Of a stretch of 13,539 nucleotides of DNA, positions 1 through 7,071 are shown one piece after another. Made by a program: the position numbers and the translations under genes. Position 1 is the first letter of the stretch, and each line of letters opens with the position of its first letter. Under the pieces are notes generated by a model. The model saw only the letters and a program-made list of their open reading frames with translations, was not told the origin of the DNA and ran no database searches. The stretch comes from an uncultured Chlamydiae bacterium (GTDB lineage: Bacteria > Chlamydiota > Chlamydiia > Chlamydiales > Rhabdochlamydiaceae), in assembly GCA_945957075.1 (NCBI GenBank), contig CAMFJP010000023.1:1-13539 (forward strand), in the 5' to 3' direction.

Positions 1-2700
1 CAAGCAAGATTTTTCTAAACGGAGGCATATATAGCACATTGGCTCAAACATTTACAGGCGCTGTGGCTGTGAATATTACGACCAGTTTGATCTCTAATAA
101 TAACGCCATTTCCTTTACAAGTACTGTTGACGGGGCGCAAGGAGTTACTATAGATGCAGGGACAAGCACTGTTACCTTTGCTGCAGCAGTAGGCGGTGGT
201 ACAGCACTAAAAAATCTTTTTGTGAGTGGATCTACTGTCATTAACGTAAACACAACAACTGTTACGACAACTGGCGAGCAAAGATATAATAATAATGTGA
301 CCTTAGGGGCAAATGCCACATTTACAACGACAAATAGCCCTGTAACATTTATAGGGACTGTAAATGGAAACGTAGGAGGAAGAAATCTAACTGTTGCAGC
401 TGGCAATGGAAGCATACGTTTTGCCTCTACAGTTGGACAGACTCAGGCGCTTGGTGTTACAACGCTTACAGGTGAGGGAGGCATTGTCTTTACAGGGAAT
501 GTATCGACAACAGCAGGCTCTGCATTTTCTGCAACAGGAGATATAACCCTTGCTGCAAATACAACATTTTCCACAGGCAATTTTACAGTCATAGGCACTG
601 TAGATAGCGACGCTGTATCTAGAGGTTTTTCTGTAAATTCAGGTGCCGGTTTTATCAGTATTAAAGGCGATATGGGCACCAAACATGCGCTTGCAAATCT
701 TACATTAACAGCCGGTACAACACTTGCCGTTGCAGGTGTTGGCACAGCGACAGCTCCAGGTTCATTAGCAGGATTTAATATGACAGCGCCAGGTGGCATT
801 ACGCTTAATGGAGGGGGCTATATTACCCAAGGAAGCACGCAAGCTTTCAGCAGTAATGTCATTTTAGCGACTAACGTATCTGCGATTAGCACTAATCAAC
901 CGATCACCTTTTCAGGAGCTATAGACGGAGTCTTTGGCCTGACTATGCAGGCAGGGTCCGCTAGTATTATCATGAATGGAGTTGTGGGTGGTGTGACCCC
1001 CCTCTCCTATCTTACAACCCAATCTACAAATGTTTTTGGTACAGCGATTGGTTCTGCTTTGATTAAAACAACAGGATCTCAAACCTATACAGGGGTTATG
1101 CTCCTTGGTAACAATGTTAATTTAGCGGTAGTAGGCACAGGAAATGTGGTCGTTACATCTCATATTAATGGAAACGTTGCGGGTAGAGCGTTAACAATAG
1201 ATAACGGAGCCTTAGGCAGTTTGACAGGATCTATTACGATTGGAGGCAATATCGGTAGCTCTTTTGCTACTGCAATAGGTGCTGTCACAATGAAAGCCAC
1301 GGGCGGGATTTTATTAAATGGCATTGGAGTTGGGATAGCAGGCGTTGGCGCTGTAAATATTACAGCCGGCACTGGGATCCGTTTAGATCAAGGAACCTAT
1401 AGAACAGGCGCCTTTGCCCAGACCTATACAGGCGATGTAGTTCTTGCAACAGCTACAACATTCACAACAGCAGCTAGACCCCTTACGATTAATGGAAACA
1501 TTGATGGCATTGCGATTGGAGCGCAGGCTTTATCTGCAAATACAGCAAATGGAAACGTTGTGATTAATGGAGACATTGGAGCTACAACAGAGCTGCTTTC
1601 CATGGCTTTAAATGTTGGCCTTGGCACCATTACGCTTGGCAATGTAGGGAGCGCTAACTCGGGTATTGCAACGGGACTTACACTCACATCTACGGCTCCC
1701 TCTACCGCCATTTTCTTAAATGGTGGTGTGTATAATACCACAGGTGCCCAACAGTTTTCAGGCAATGTCCAGCTAAATACAACAGCTAGTTTGATTAGCG
1801 CAGCTGGCGGTGTTACCTTTAATAACCTTGTTGATGGCACAGGGGCTGGTACAGAGGGACTCACAATTAATGCAGCAGGAGCTGTTAACTTTGCTAGTGA
1901 TATTGGAAGTGCGATTCCGGTTGGATCGATCCTGATTCAAAGCGCCTCTTCTGTAACATCAAGTGCATCAATTACAGCATCCTCTTTTGTAGAAAGTGGA
2001 TCTACAGGCAGTAATAGCTTTTCAGGTCCTATCGCCACAAGTCTTGCAACAGGGATTGTGTTAAAAGGTGGTGCAATTACTTTTGCACCAGCAGCTACAG
2101 TGACAACTACAGGCGGTGGTATCGTTGATATTGTAAATACAGGTCTTTTAACCATAGATTCTATTTTTACAGTGGATGGATCTTTTACCCAATCTGGAGG
2201 CGGACTTGTTAATTTAGGTGGTAATATCACAACCTCAAATAGTGATCTTACCTTTACAAATGCCGTGACACTTACAAATGGCATTGTCCTTAGCAGCGGT
2301 CCAAATAATGGCAATATTCATTTTATTTCTACTGTTGATGGAGCAGAGACGCTTTCTTTGCTCGCCGGTACTGGAACCGTCTTCTTAGATAGCGCAGTTG
2401 GGAGCGGGGCGCCTTTAACCTCCCTTACAACAACAGGACTTGAAACTGTACAGACAGCTAATGTGACAACAGTTGGAAACATCATTTACCTTAGCGGACT
2501 GCAACTAAGTGGCAACCTAACAAGTAATACAACAAACATCGCAGTTGCAGGAGATGTATTCCTAAGTAGTGGAAGCATATGGACAGCTCCACTTGGCAAT
2601 ATTACCCTAGGTGGCAACGTAGATGGAACAGGGCAAAATCTTCAACTACTAGCAGTTGGGGGCACCGTGACCGTAGATGGGATGGTTGGAGCCATTGGCG
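1..2700 (+). repeat. Degenerate beta-helix repeats within the TpsA coding region
   Basis: The protein repeats a loose module of roughly 65-130 residues. Each has a T-G-x-Q-x-F/Y-x-G-x-V-x-L entry strand, then a stretch of T/N/S, then P-I/V-T-F-x-G-x-I/V-D/N-G, then G-L-T-x-x-A-G and a V-x-F-x-x-x-V-G strand. Entry strands are visible near nt 42, 270, 834, 1075, 1420, 1743 and 2010. Modules have diverged in length and sequence, so this is an old protein repeat rather than a recent DNA duplication. The end point is approximate because later modules (2400-2700) become hard to align. The repetitive codon pattern also opens long antisense frames, which are artefacts. Confidence 0.7.
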
Positions 2701-3704
2701 CTTTGAATAACCTCATTGTCTCAGCAGTAGATATATTTACAGGAGGTATTGGCGGTACCCAGGTTGGCGTCTCGGGCGCTTTGACCATGATCGCCACAAA
2801 CAATATTGACTTTACAGGACGCGCCTACATTGCCAATAACCCCATTTTTGTAGCAGGCGGACAGTTTAATATGGTAGCGCCAACCTCCATTAATATCACT
2901 TCATGGGTAGGTCCTATTAATTTTTCAGGAGGCCCCATTGACCTAACAACCTCCACCTCATCCCCTATATTTATGACAAATGGTGGGGATATTAACCTGA
3001 CACCTATCATAGGCAATGGAAATGGACTTCTTTCTACCTATGCAGGAACTGGCGTTGTGACCTTTAGCGATGTTCCAGGACCACAATCGGCAACCCTTGC
3101 TTCCTCTTCTAAGCAATTTGTATTGGGTGGAGATATTACAGCGCAAGGTATGCACATTATTATGAGTGGGGATGGCACTCCAGGCTTTGTAGCCATGGAT
3201 AATAGCGCCGGCAATTCTTTGACCTCCACAGATGCCATTTTAATTGATGCCCTGACAGGTAGCGTTGGAACACCTGCTAACCCCATTATTTTAAATGGGG
3301 CTAATTTTGTTGTCGTGGGAGCGACAGGAAGCGCTTATTTTGTAGGGACAACTGGTGATGGAACAGTGCACTGTTTGCCTTCTAACCCTCCATTCCAAGT
3401 CTTTTTTAACGGAGAGCTTGTGTGCGGGTTCTCAGGCCCCCCACCTTTTGTTCCATCACAACATTTTGTAGCAGGGGTTACAACACCATATTCTAGTTAT
3501 TATAATACCCTTTCCAACGATAGATTCTTTTTTCAAGATAGAGCCATTACCCGTTGTGAATACTTTGAATTTGATGACGAATGGGTACGTTGCTGCTGCA
3601 AAGATAAAGAAAAATCTTGCAAACAATGGATGCACTGTAACAAAAAAGATAACAGAAATGAGTGTTGCGAACCAGATTACATGTACTATATAAGGGCAAT
3701 ATGA
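1..3704 (+). CDS. Two-partner secretion exoprotein (TpsA, filamentous haemagglutinin-like), 5'-truncated by the window
   Basis: Large secreted beta-helical exoprotein, probably an adhesin or surface filament exported by the TpsB encoded immediately downstream. The frame is open from base 3, so the start lies outside the window. The TTG at 39 is an internal Leu codon, because the residues before it (FLNGGIYST) match an internal repeat motif seen again near nt 1715 (FLNGGVYNTTGAQ). The visible 1233 residues are rich in G, T, N, V and S. They are built of degenerate repeats with recurring words such as QTYTGxVxL, PITFxGxIDG and a following short VxF-xxVG strand, as expected for a right-handed beta-helix. 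Cysteine is absent until nt 3372; ten Cys then occur in the last ~111 residues, eight of them in a 38-residue tail (nt 3555-3668). The N-terminal signal peptide and TPS secretion domain are not in view. The stop overlaps the TpsB start (ATGA), indicating translational coupling. Class assignment is strong because of the TpsB partner; adhesin function is inferred. Confidence 0.85.
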   Translation, partial: SKIFLNGGIYSTLAQTFTGAVAVNITTSLISNNNAISFTSTVDGAQGVTIDAGTSTVTFAAAVGGGTALKNLFVSGSTVINVNTTTVTTTGEQRYNNNVTLGANATFTTTNSPVTFIGTVNGNVGGRNLTVAAGNGSIRFASTVGQTQALGVTTLTGEGGIVFTGNVSTTAGSAFSATGDITLAANTTFSTGNFTVIGTVDSDAVSRGFSVNSGAGFISIKGDMGTKHALANLTLTAGTTLAVAGVGTATAPGSLAGFNMTAPGGITLNGGGYITQGSTQAFSSNVILATNVSAISTNQPITFSGAIDGVFGLTMQAGSASIIMNGVVGGVTPLSYLTTQSTNVFGTAIGSALIKTTGSQTYTGVMLLGNNVNLAVVGTGNVVVTSHINGNVAGRALTIDNGALGSLTGSITIGGNIGSSFATAIGAVTMKATGGILLNGIGVGIAGVGAVNITAGTGIRLDQGTYRTGAFAQTYTGDVVLATATTFTTAARPLTINGNIDGIAIGAQALSANTANGNVVINGDIGATTELLSMALNVGLGTITLGNVGSANSGIATGLTLTSTAPSTAIFLNGGVYNTTGAQQFSGNVQLNTTASLISAAGGVTFNNLVDGTGAGTEGLTINAAGAVNFASDIGSAIPVGSILIQSASSVTSSASITASSFVESGSTGSNSFSGPIATSLATGIVLKGGAITFAPAATVTTTGGGIVDIVNTGLLTIDSIFTVDGSFTQSGGGLVNLGGNITTSNSDLTFTNAVTLTNGIVLSSGPNNGNIHFISTVDGAETLSLLAGTGTVFLDSAVGSGAPLTSLTTTGLETVQTANVTTVGNIIYLSGLQLSGNLTSNTTNIAVAGDVFLSSGSIWTAPLGNITLGGNVDGTGQNLQLLAVGGTVTVDGMVGAIGALNNLIVSAVDIFTGGIGGTQVGVSGALTMIATNNIDFTGRAYIANNPIFVAGGQFNMVAPTSINITSWVGPINFSGGPIDLTTSTSSPIFMTNGGDINLTPIIGNGNGLLSTYAGTGVVTFSDVPGPQSATLASSSKQFVLGGDITAQGMHIIMSGDGTPGFVAMDNSAGNSLTSTDAILIDALTGSVGTPANPIILNGANFVVVGATGSAYFVGTTGDGTVHCLPSNPPFQVFFNGELVCGFSGPPPFVPSQHFVAGVTTPYSSYYNTLSNDRFFFQDRAITRCEYFEFDDEWVRCCCKDKEKSCKQWMHCNKKDNRNECCEPDYMYYIRAI

Positions 3705-5416
3705 ACTACAAAAATTATCTTCTTATAGCAGGATTGCTTTTTGGATCGGTAGAGCTACATGCAGCCTTTGCCTCCTCAGCTTCCACATCTGCTGGGGTTT
3801 TAGAGCGCACCATTGAAAAAGAGTATAACCCTGAAGTCATAAAACCAAAACGCGATATTCCCGTTATTGAAGTGGACATTCCAGAAGAACAATTTGATAT
3901 GGTGGAAGGGCAAACTGTACATATTGAAGCGATTGTTTTAGAAGGCAATGAGGTGATCAAAACAAGAAAACTCCAAGCGATCACAGCGCAGTATGAGCAT
4001 AGAGATCTTAGCATGAAAGATGTAAGGGAGCTGTGTTTGAAATTGCGTGCCTTTTACGTCGAAGAGGGATATTTTCTTGCAAGAGCGTACGCTCCTGTAC
4101 AGGATATTAAAGATAGCAGGTTAACTATCGCAATTTTAGAAGGTAAACTTGGGAACATTGTTGTAGAAGGGAATAAGCATTATCCAACAAAGTTTGTTAC
4201 AGCATACTTCCAGTCTTTACAAGGAAAGGCTCTACATTATGATCAATTTTTTAGAGAGCTACTTCTTTTAAATGATAATCAAGACCTTTCGGCTGCTGCT
4301 ATTTTTGAAAAAGGAAAAGCCTTTGGTACAGCAGATGTCATCATTAAAGTCATCGATCATAGACCCGTGCATTTTTACGCTGATGTTAATAATTATGGTG
4401 CATCGAGCACCTCTTTATATCGGATTGGAGGTAGATTAGACTACGGCAATCTTCTTATAAATGGGGATAAACTGCGCTTTGCCGAAGTCGTTGGCGCTCC
4501 CGTTAATTCACTCCGCTTTACAGATGTTATCTACACCTTCCCCATCACAAAAACGGGTTGGTCTGGTGAGGTTGCCTATCTGTACACGCTATTTAAAGTA
4601 CAGACAGACCGTGAACTACATCAACATGGCATGACCATGATTGCAACAGCAAAGGTCTCCTATGCTTTACAAAGAAAGCGGCGCCTGAGCACCGATGTCT
4701 TTTTGGAATTTGATTACAAAAACATTAAAAATTACGCTCAAAAACGCACCCAGAGCGAGGATTTGCTTAGAGTATTTAGTCTAGGAACGGATATCAATTA
4801 TTACGATAATTGGAAAGGAAATAACTATTGGGATGTAGTTTTATACGCAGGCGTTCCAGACTTTTTGGATGGGCTCCATGCAGTAGATCATAGATGCAGC
4901 CGGCATAGAGCAGGCGCTAGATATTATATGGCCTATGGTGACTGGAAACGTGTGCAAGAGCTTCCTTTAGATTTCTTTTTTATTTTCAATTTTTCAGGGC
5001 AATATACAAGAAATTATCTGCCGATTTCAGAACAGTTTTATATTGGCGGTGAGGACACTGTTAGAGGCTTTCCTCTAGCAGAACTTCTTGGAGATTGCGG
5101 CTACTACGTTAACGCAGAGTTTCGTATCCCTCCCCCCTTCCGCAATAGCCACATCTTTGGAACAAAAAGAACATGGAAAGAGACCATACAGTTTGTGCTG
5201 TTCGTAGACAATGGCGGTGTGTATTTAAAGCGTAGTGAAAAAGATCAGCATAAGCAAAGCCGCGGATTTGCTTCCCTATCAGCTGCGGGTGGTGGTATTC
5301 GCATTTATGGACCATGGCATTTTGATTTTAGCCTTGATGTGGGTATCCCGATTAGCGAACGGTTTAAAAGCTCTAATTCTATAACCTACTGGAAGGTGAA
5401 CTGGAATCCGTTCTAA
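3701..5416 (+). CDS. Two-partner secretion outer-membrane transporter (TpsB, ShlB/FhaC/HecB family)
   Basis: Omp85-superfamily beta-barrel that exports the upstream TpsA across the outer membrane. The chosen start is the ATG at 3701, which overlaps the TpsA stop as ATGA and has AAGGG about 5 nt upstream. An in-frame GTG at 3662 would add 13 residues in front of an otherwise good signal peptide. From 3701 the protein is 571 residues, a usual TpsB length. Residues 1-20 form a signal peptide (hydrophobic LLIAGLLFG core, cleavage near LHA-AFA). POTRA-like domains lie at about 73-147 (ending in the LTIAILEGKLGNI strand) and 150-218, followed by the barrel. The L6-loop hallmark is at 449-457 (GGEDTVRGF). 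An FxD-type strand motif (FVDNGG) follows at 501-506, and the protein ends in Phe571, the usual outer-membrane C-terminal signature. Order tpsA-tpsB and coupling indicate a dedicated pair. A hairpin follows the stop. Confidence 0.92.
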   Translation: MNYKNYLLIAGLLFGSVELHAAFASSASTSAGVLERTIEKEYNPEVIKPKRDIPVIEVDIPEEQFDMVEGQTVHIEAIVLEGNEVIKTRKLQAITAQYEHRDLSMKDVRELCLKLRAFYVEEGYFLARAYAPVQDIKDSRLTIAILEGKLGNIVVEGNKHYPTKFVTAYFQSLQGKALHYDQFFRELLLLNDNQDLSAAAIFEKGKAFGTADVIIKVIDHRPVHFYADVNNYGASSTSLYRIGGRLDYGNLLINGDKLRFAEVVGAPVNSLRFTDVIYTFPITKTGWSGEVAYLYTLFKVQTDRELHQHGMTMIATAKVSYALQRKRRLSTDVFLEFDYKNIKNYAQKRTQSEDLLRVFSLGTDINYYDNWKGNNYWDVVLYAGVPDFLDGLHAVDHRCSRHRAGARYYMAYGDWKRVQELPLDFFFIFNFSGQYTRNYLPISEQFYIGGEDTVRGFPLAELLGDCGYYVNAEFRIPPPFRNSHIFGTKRTWKETIQFVLFVDNGGVYLKRSEKDQHKQSRGFASLSAAGGGIRIYGPWHFDFSLDVGIPISERFKSSNSITYWKVNWNPF

Positions 5417-5442
5417 TTCTTATATCATTTATGAAAATAAAT

Positions 5443-5478
5443 TTATATTTGAGCAACTTTTATGCTGCTCAAATATAA
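5443..5478 (+). terminator. Hairpin terminator after the TPS operon
   Basis: A perfect 13-bp AT-rich inverted repeat (TTATATTTGAGCA at 5443-5455 and its complement at 5466-5478) encloses a 10-nt loop. It begins 26 nt after the tpsB stop and is followed by T-rich sequence (5481-5496). Position and symmetry fit an intrinsic terminator. The stem is not GC-rich and the T-tract is interrupted, so efficiency is uncertain. Confidence 0.6.
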
Positions 5479-5546
5479 GATCATTTATCTTATTTTGACG
5501 TTAAAGCAATTTTAATAAAGCTTAAAAAGCAAGCTCTGAAATCAAT

Positions 5547-5576
5547 TTGGGCGTCTTTTTACATGCTTGGTTTATA
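5547..5576 (+). promoter_or_regulatory. Candidate sigma-70-type promoter for the EndoU-like gene
   Basis: TTGGGC (5547-5552) and TTTATA (5571-5576) are separated by 18 nt, about 95 nt upstream of the GTG start. Both boxes are imperfect and other placements are possible. A promoter is expected somewhere here because the terminator at 5443-5478 separates this gene from the TPS operon. Apart from these two sites, nothing coding is recognised between 5417 and 5672. Confidence 0.3.
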
Positions 5577-5672
5577 AAAAACGCGCTCAAAACATTCTAA
5601 AGAAAGTTCATCTTGTAAAAAACGTCTTCTTAAGCCATTCTGAGGGTCCTTTTAATTTAAAGGATGCTTTTT

Positions 5673-6671
5673 GTGAACCCGATAACGCCAAGATCTTCAC
5701 GTGGTACGTTGCCCTTAGAGCAAACTCCACCAAAACAGGGCCGTTTTTTTCGTTCAGATAGCTCAGATTCCAGTAGTAGTGACACATCATCTTCTCATCA
5801 ACCTTCTGCAGCCGATGTGCAACAGACGCCACCGCAGATTAGAAAAATGCATGATTTTTTATCAGGGATGGAGACTGATGATATGAATCGCGATCTGACT
5901 AGAGCAGAAGCAACCGTCTTGGGTGTTGGTTTGAGAAGGCTTAGTCTTTTGCGTACGCCAGAGCGTGCTCGCAAAGCAGCTGCAATGCTTCGCACAGTGA
6001 CTGGAAATCTTTTTTCACAAGAGGAATCTTCTCCAGACAGTCCAGGCATGCATCGCAAGGTAATAGCAGCAGCTTCTCCGTGGCTAACTAGGAGCCTTGG
6101 CACCCTGTTTACATGTGCTGGAACTCCAACTAAATTTGTTGATGTTAAACATATAGCAGATGGAGAAAGGCGGCGTGGAGAGTTTCATGGAGGACATTTG
6201 CTTCCAGATCTTGCTTCTAATCCTGATTTTCAATGTTTACATGCTGCAGATAGCGGTGTATGTTGTGGCCTGATTAAAGGAAAGTTTTCTACATTTTTCC
6301 CTGAAAAGATTAGAGATGATAGGATGCTCATTGCATTTTTACAAGAACTTGAAGTTGTTGCAAGAACTTCCGAAAGACAATTATGCCGACATCCAGTCGA
6401 AACATTTTTTACAGAGTGCTATTTACAAGATGATGGGGCAGCGATCCGTTCTGCTTTTCCCATTTTTTTCTATGGTGTTTATGCTCCAGGTTCCTCTTAT
6501 AATATTACAAGTACATGTTCTATTTCTTCCGAAGAGGTCATGGAGTACGCTAAAGATGCGCCTGTTGTCTTTGCTACTTCTCACTCTCGTATTGTCGATA
6601 TAGCCTCTTGTATTCAAGAAAGAACGGGCATCCCTTCCGGTATTTATATTGAGATGTCAAAAACTCAATAA
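5673..6671 (+). CDS. Putative EndoU-type endoribonuclease with Ser/Pro-rich N-terminus (candidate secreted effector or toxin)
   Basis: Start GTG 5673 is preferred: AAAGGA lies 8 nt upstream, whereas the ATG at 5664 overlaps that ribosome site. The product is 332 residues. Residues 1-55 are disordered, with a Ser/Asp run at about 28-41 and many Pro, and there is no signal peptide; this fits, but does not prove, type III export. A helical region spans about 55-135. From about 158 the sequence resembles the bacterial EndoU domain. It has KHIADGE with His160, FHGGHL with His175 (15 residues apart, the family's usual spacing), then KGKFSTFFP (Lys202/Lys204, Thr207) followed by a helix (about 213-231). 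A late Tyr325 may be the C-terminal active-site Tyr. EndoU enzymes cleave RNA at uridines using two His and a Lys; bacterial members are known as toxin domains of contact-dependent inhibition and polymorphic toxins. Fold confidence is moderate because it rests on motif recognition; the RNA target and export route are inferred. The gene lies between the TPS operon and a small helical protein. Confidence 0.72.
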   Translation: MNPITPRSSRGTLPLEQTPPKQGRFFRSDSSDSSSSDTSSSHQPSAADVQQTPPQIRKMHDFLSGMETDDMNRDLTRAEATVLGVGLRRLSLLRTPERARKAAAMLRTVTGNLFSQEESSPDSPGMHRKVIAAASPWLTRSLGTLFTCAGTPTKFVDVKHIADGERRRGEFHGGHLLPDLASNPDFQCLHAADSGVCCGLIKGKFSTFFPEKIRDDRMLIAFLQELEVVARTSERQLCRHPVETFFTECYLQDDGAAIRSAFPIFFYGVYAPGSSYNITSTCSISSEEVMEYAKDAPVVFATSHSRIVDIASCIQERTGIPSGIYIEMSKTQ

Positions 6672-6677
6672 TTTTTA

Positions 6678-6706
6678 TTGACTTGTTTTGCGATATATAA
6701 TGTATT
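6678..6706 (+). promoter_or_regulatory. Candidate promoter upstream of the 112-residue protein
   Basis: TTGACT (6678-6683) is a good -35 box. The best-spaced -10 is TGTATT at 6701-6706 (17-nt spacer). A perfect TATAAT lies at 6696-6701 but only 12 nt from that -35, so it would have to pair with a weaker TTTTAT at 6673. Either way transcription would start just before the G9 tract, giving the downstream gene its own promoter within the 61-nt gap after the EndoU-like gene. Confidence 0.45.
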
Positions 6707-6716
6707 GAAGTCTGAA

Positions 6717-6725
6717 GGGGGGGGG
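6717..6725 (+). promoter_or_regulatory. Homopolymeric G9 tract forming the ribosome binding site
   Basis: Nine consecutive G follow GAA and end 7 nt before the ATG at 6733, so the tract itself supplies the Shine-Dalgarno sequence (AAGGGG...). Runs of this length are prone to slipped-strand length change, which would alter promoter or ribosome-site spacing. Poly-G tracts are known as variable sites in some chlamydial pmp genes; variation here is inference only. Confidence 0.55.
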
Positions 6726-6732
6726 ATAATAT

Positions 6733-7071
6733 ATGAAGCCTTCAGATGAAAATATTTTAGCGGACATAGATGCAACGCTAGACCAGCTCATCCAGAACGC
6801 TGATGTAGTTGGCAAAGTTCCCATGTCCTATCTACAAGAGGTAGAGATTGATGCTTTGCAAAAGACGCAAGAGAGTCTTTTGGCGCGTCTTTTGCACATG
6901 GATGATTTGCTCGGCGCAAAAAAAGAGGGGAAAGAGTGCTTTCAAATTAGAGAAAAGATCTCGCACTTTAGTAAGCTCAATGCGCGCCTAATGAATAGCG
7001 TAGCTTCCCGTTTTGGGGCAAAGCCAAAGATTCATAGAAAGAAGGCGATTAAAAGCGCAAAAGCGCGGTAA
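6733..7071 (+). CDS. Small helical protein with basic C-terminal tail, function unknown
   Basis: I do not recognise a family. The 112-residue product is predicted almost entirely helical. An acidic N-terminal half (residues 1-60) carries heptad-like Leu/Ile spacing (IDATLDQLI; LQKTQESLLARLLHMDDLL). A second helix spans about 66-93, and the last 18 residues are strongly basic (PKIHRKKAIKSAKAR), which could contact nucleic acid or membrane. There is no signal peptide or membrane segment; the only Cys is Cys69. Size and helical character resemble small secretion chaperones or flagellar FlgN-like proteins, but no diagnostic motif supports that. The gene starts 62 nt after the EndoU-like stop, with its own candidate promoter and a G9 ribosome site. 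Its 3' end overlaps the convergent E1 gene by 23 bp. A role as partner or antitoxin of the EndoU-like protein is possible but only positional. Confidence 0.65.
   Translation: MKPSDENILADIDATLDQLIQNADVVGKVPMSYLQEVEIDALQKTQESLLARLLHMDDLLGAKKEGKECFQIREKISHFSKLNARLMNSVASRFGAKPKIHRKKAIKSAKAR

Noticed and set aside
39..41. TTG as the start of the large repeat exoprotein
   Set aside because: The frame is open upstream to the window edge, and the preceding residues match an internal repeat motif, so the gene continues beyond the window.
1..2700. CRISPR-like or recent DNA repeat array
   Set aside because: The repetition is at protein level with divergent spacing and sequence; there are no identical direct repeats with regular spacers.
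44..3286. Several long antisense open frames under the exoprotein gene
   Set aside because: They are Val/Pro-rich mirror products of the T/G/N-rich repeats and have no recognisable domain.
3662..3700. Earlier GTG start for TpsB
   Set aside because: It would put 13 residues in front of a good signal peptide; the ATG at 3701 has a ribosome site and forms the ATGA overlap.
5567..5761. 64-codon open frame overlapping the EndoU-like gene start
   Set aside because: No ribosome site and no recognisable protein features; it runs into the coding start of the better-supported gene.
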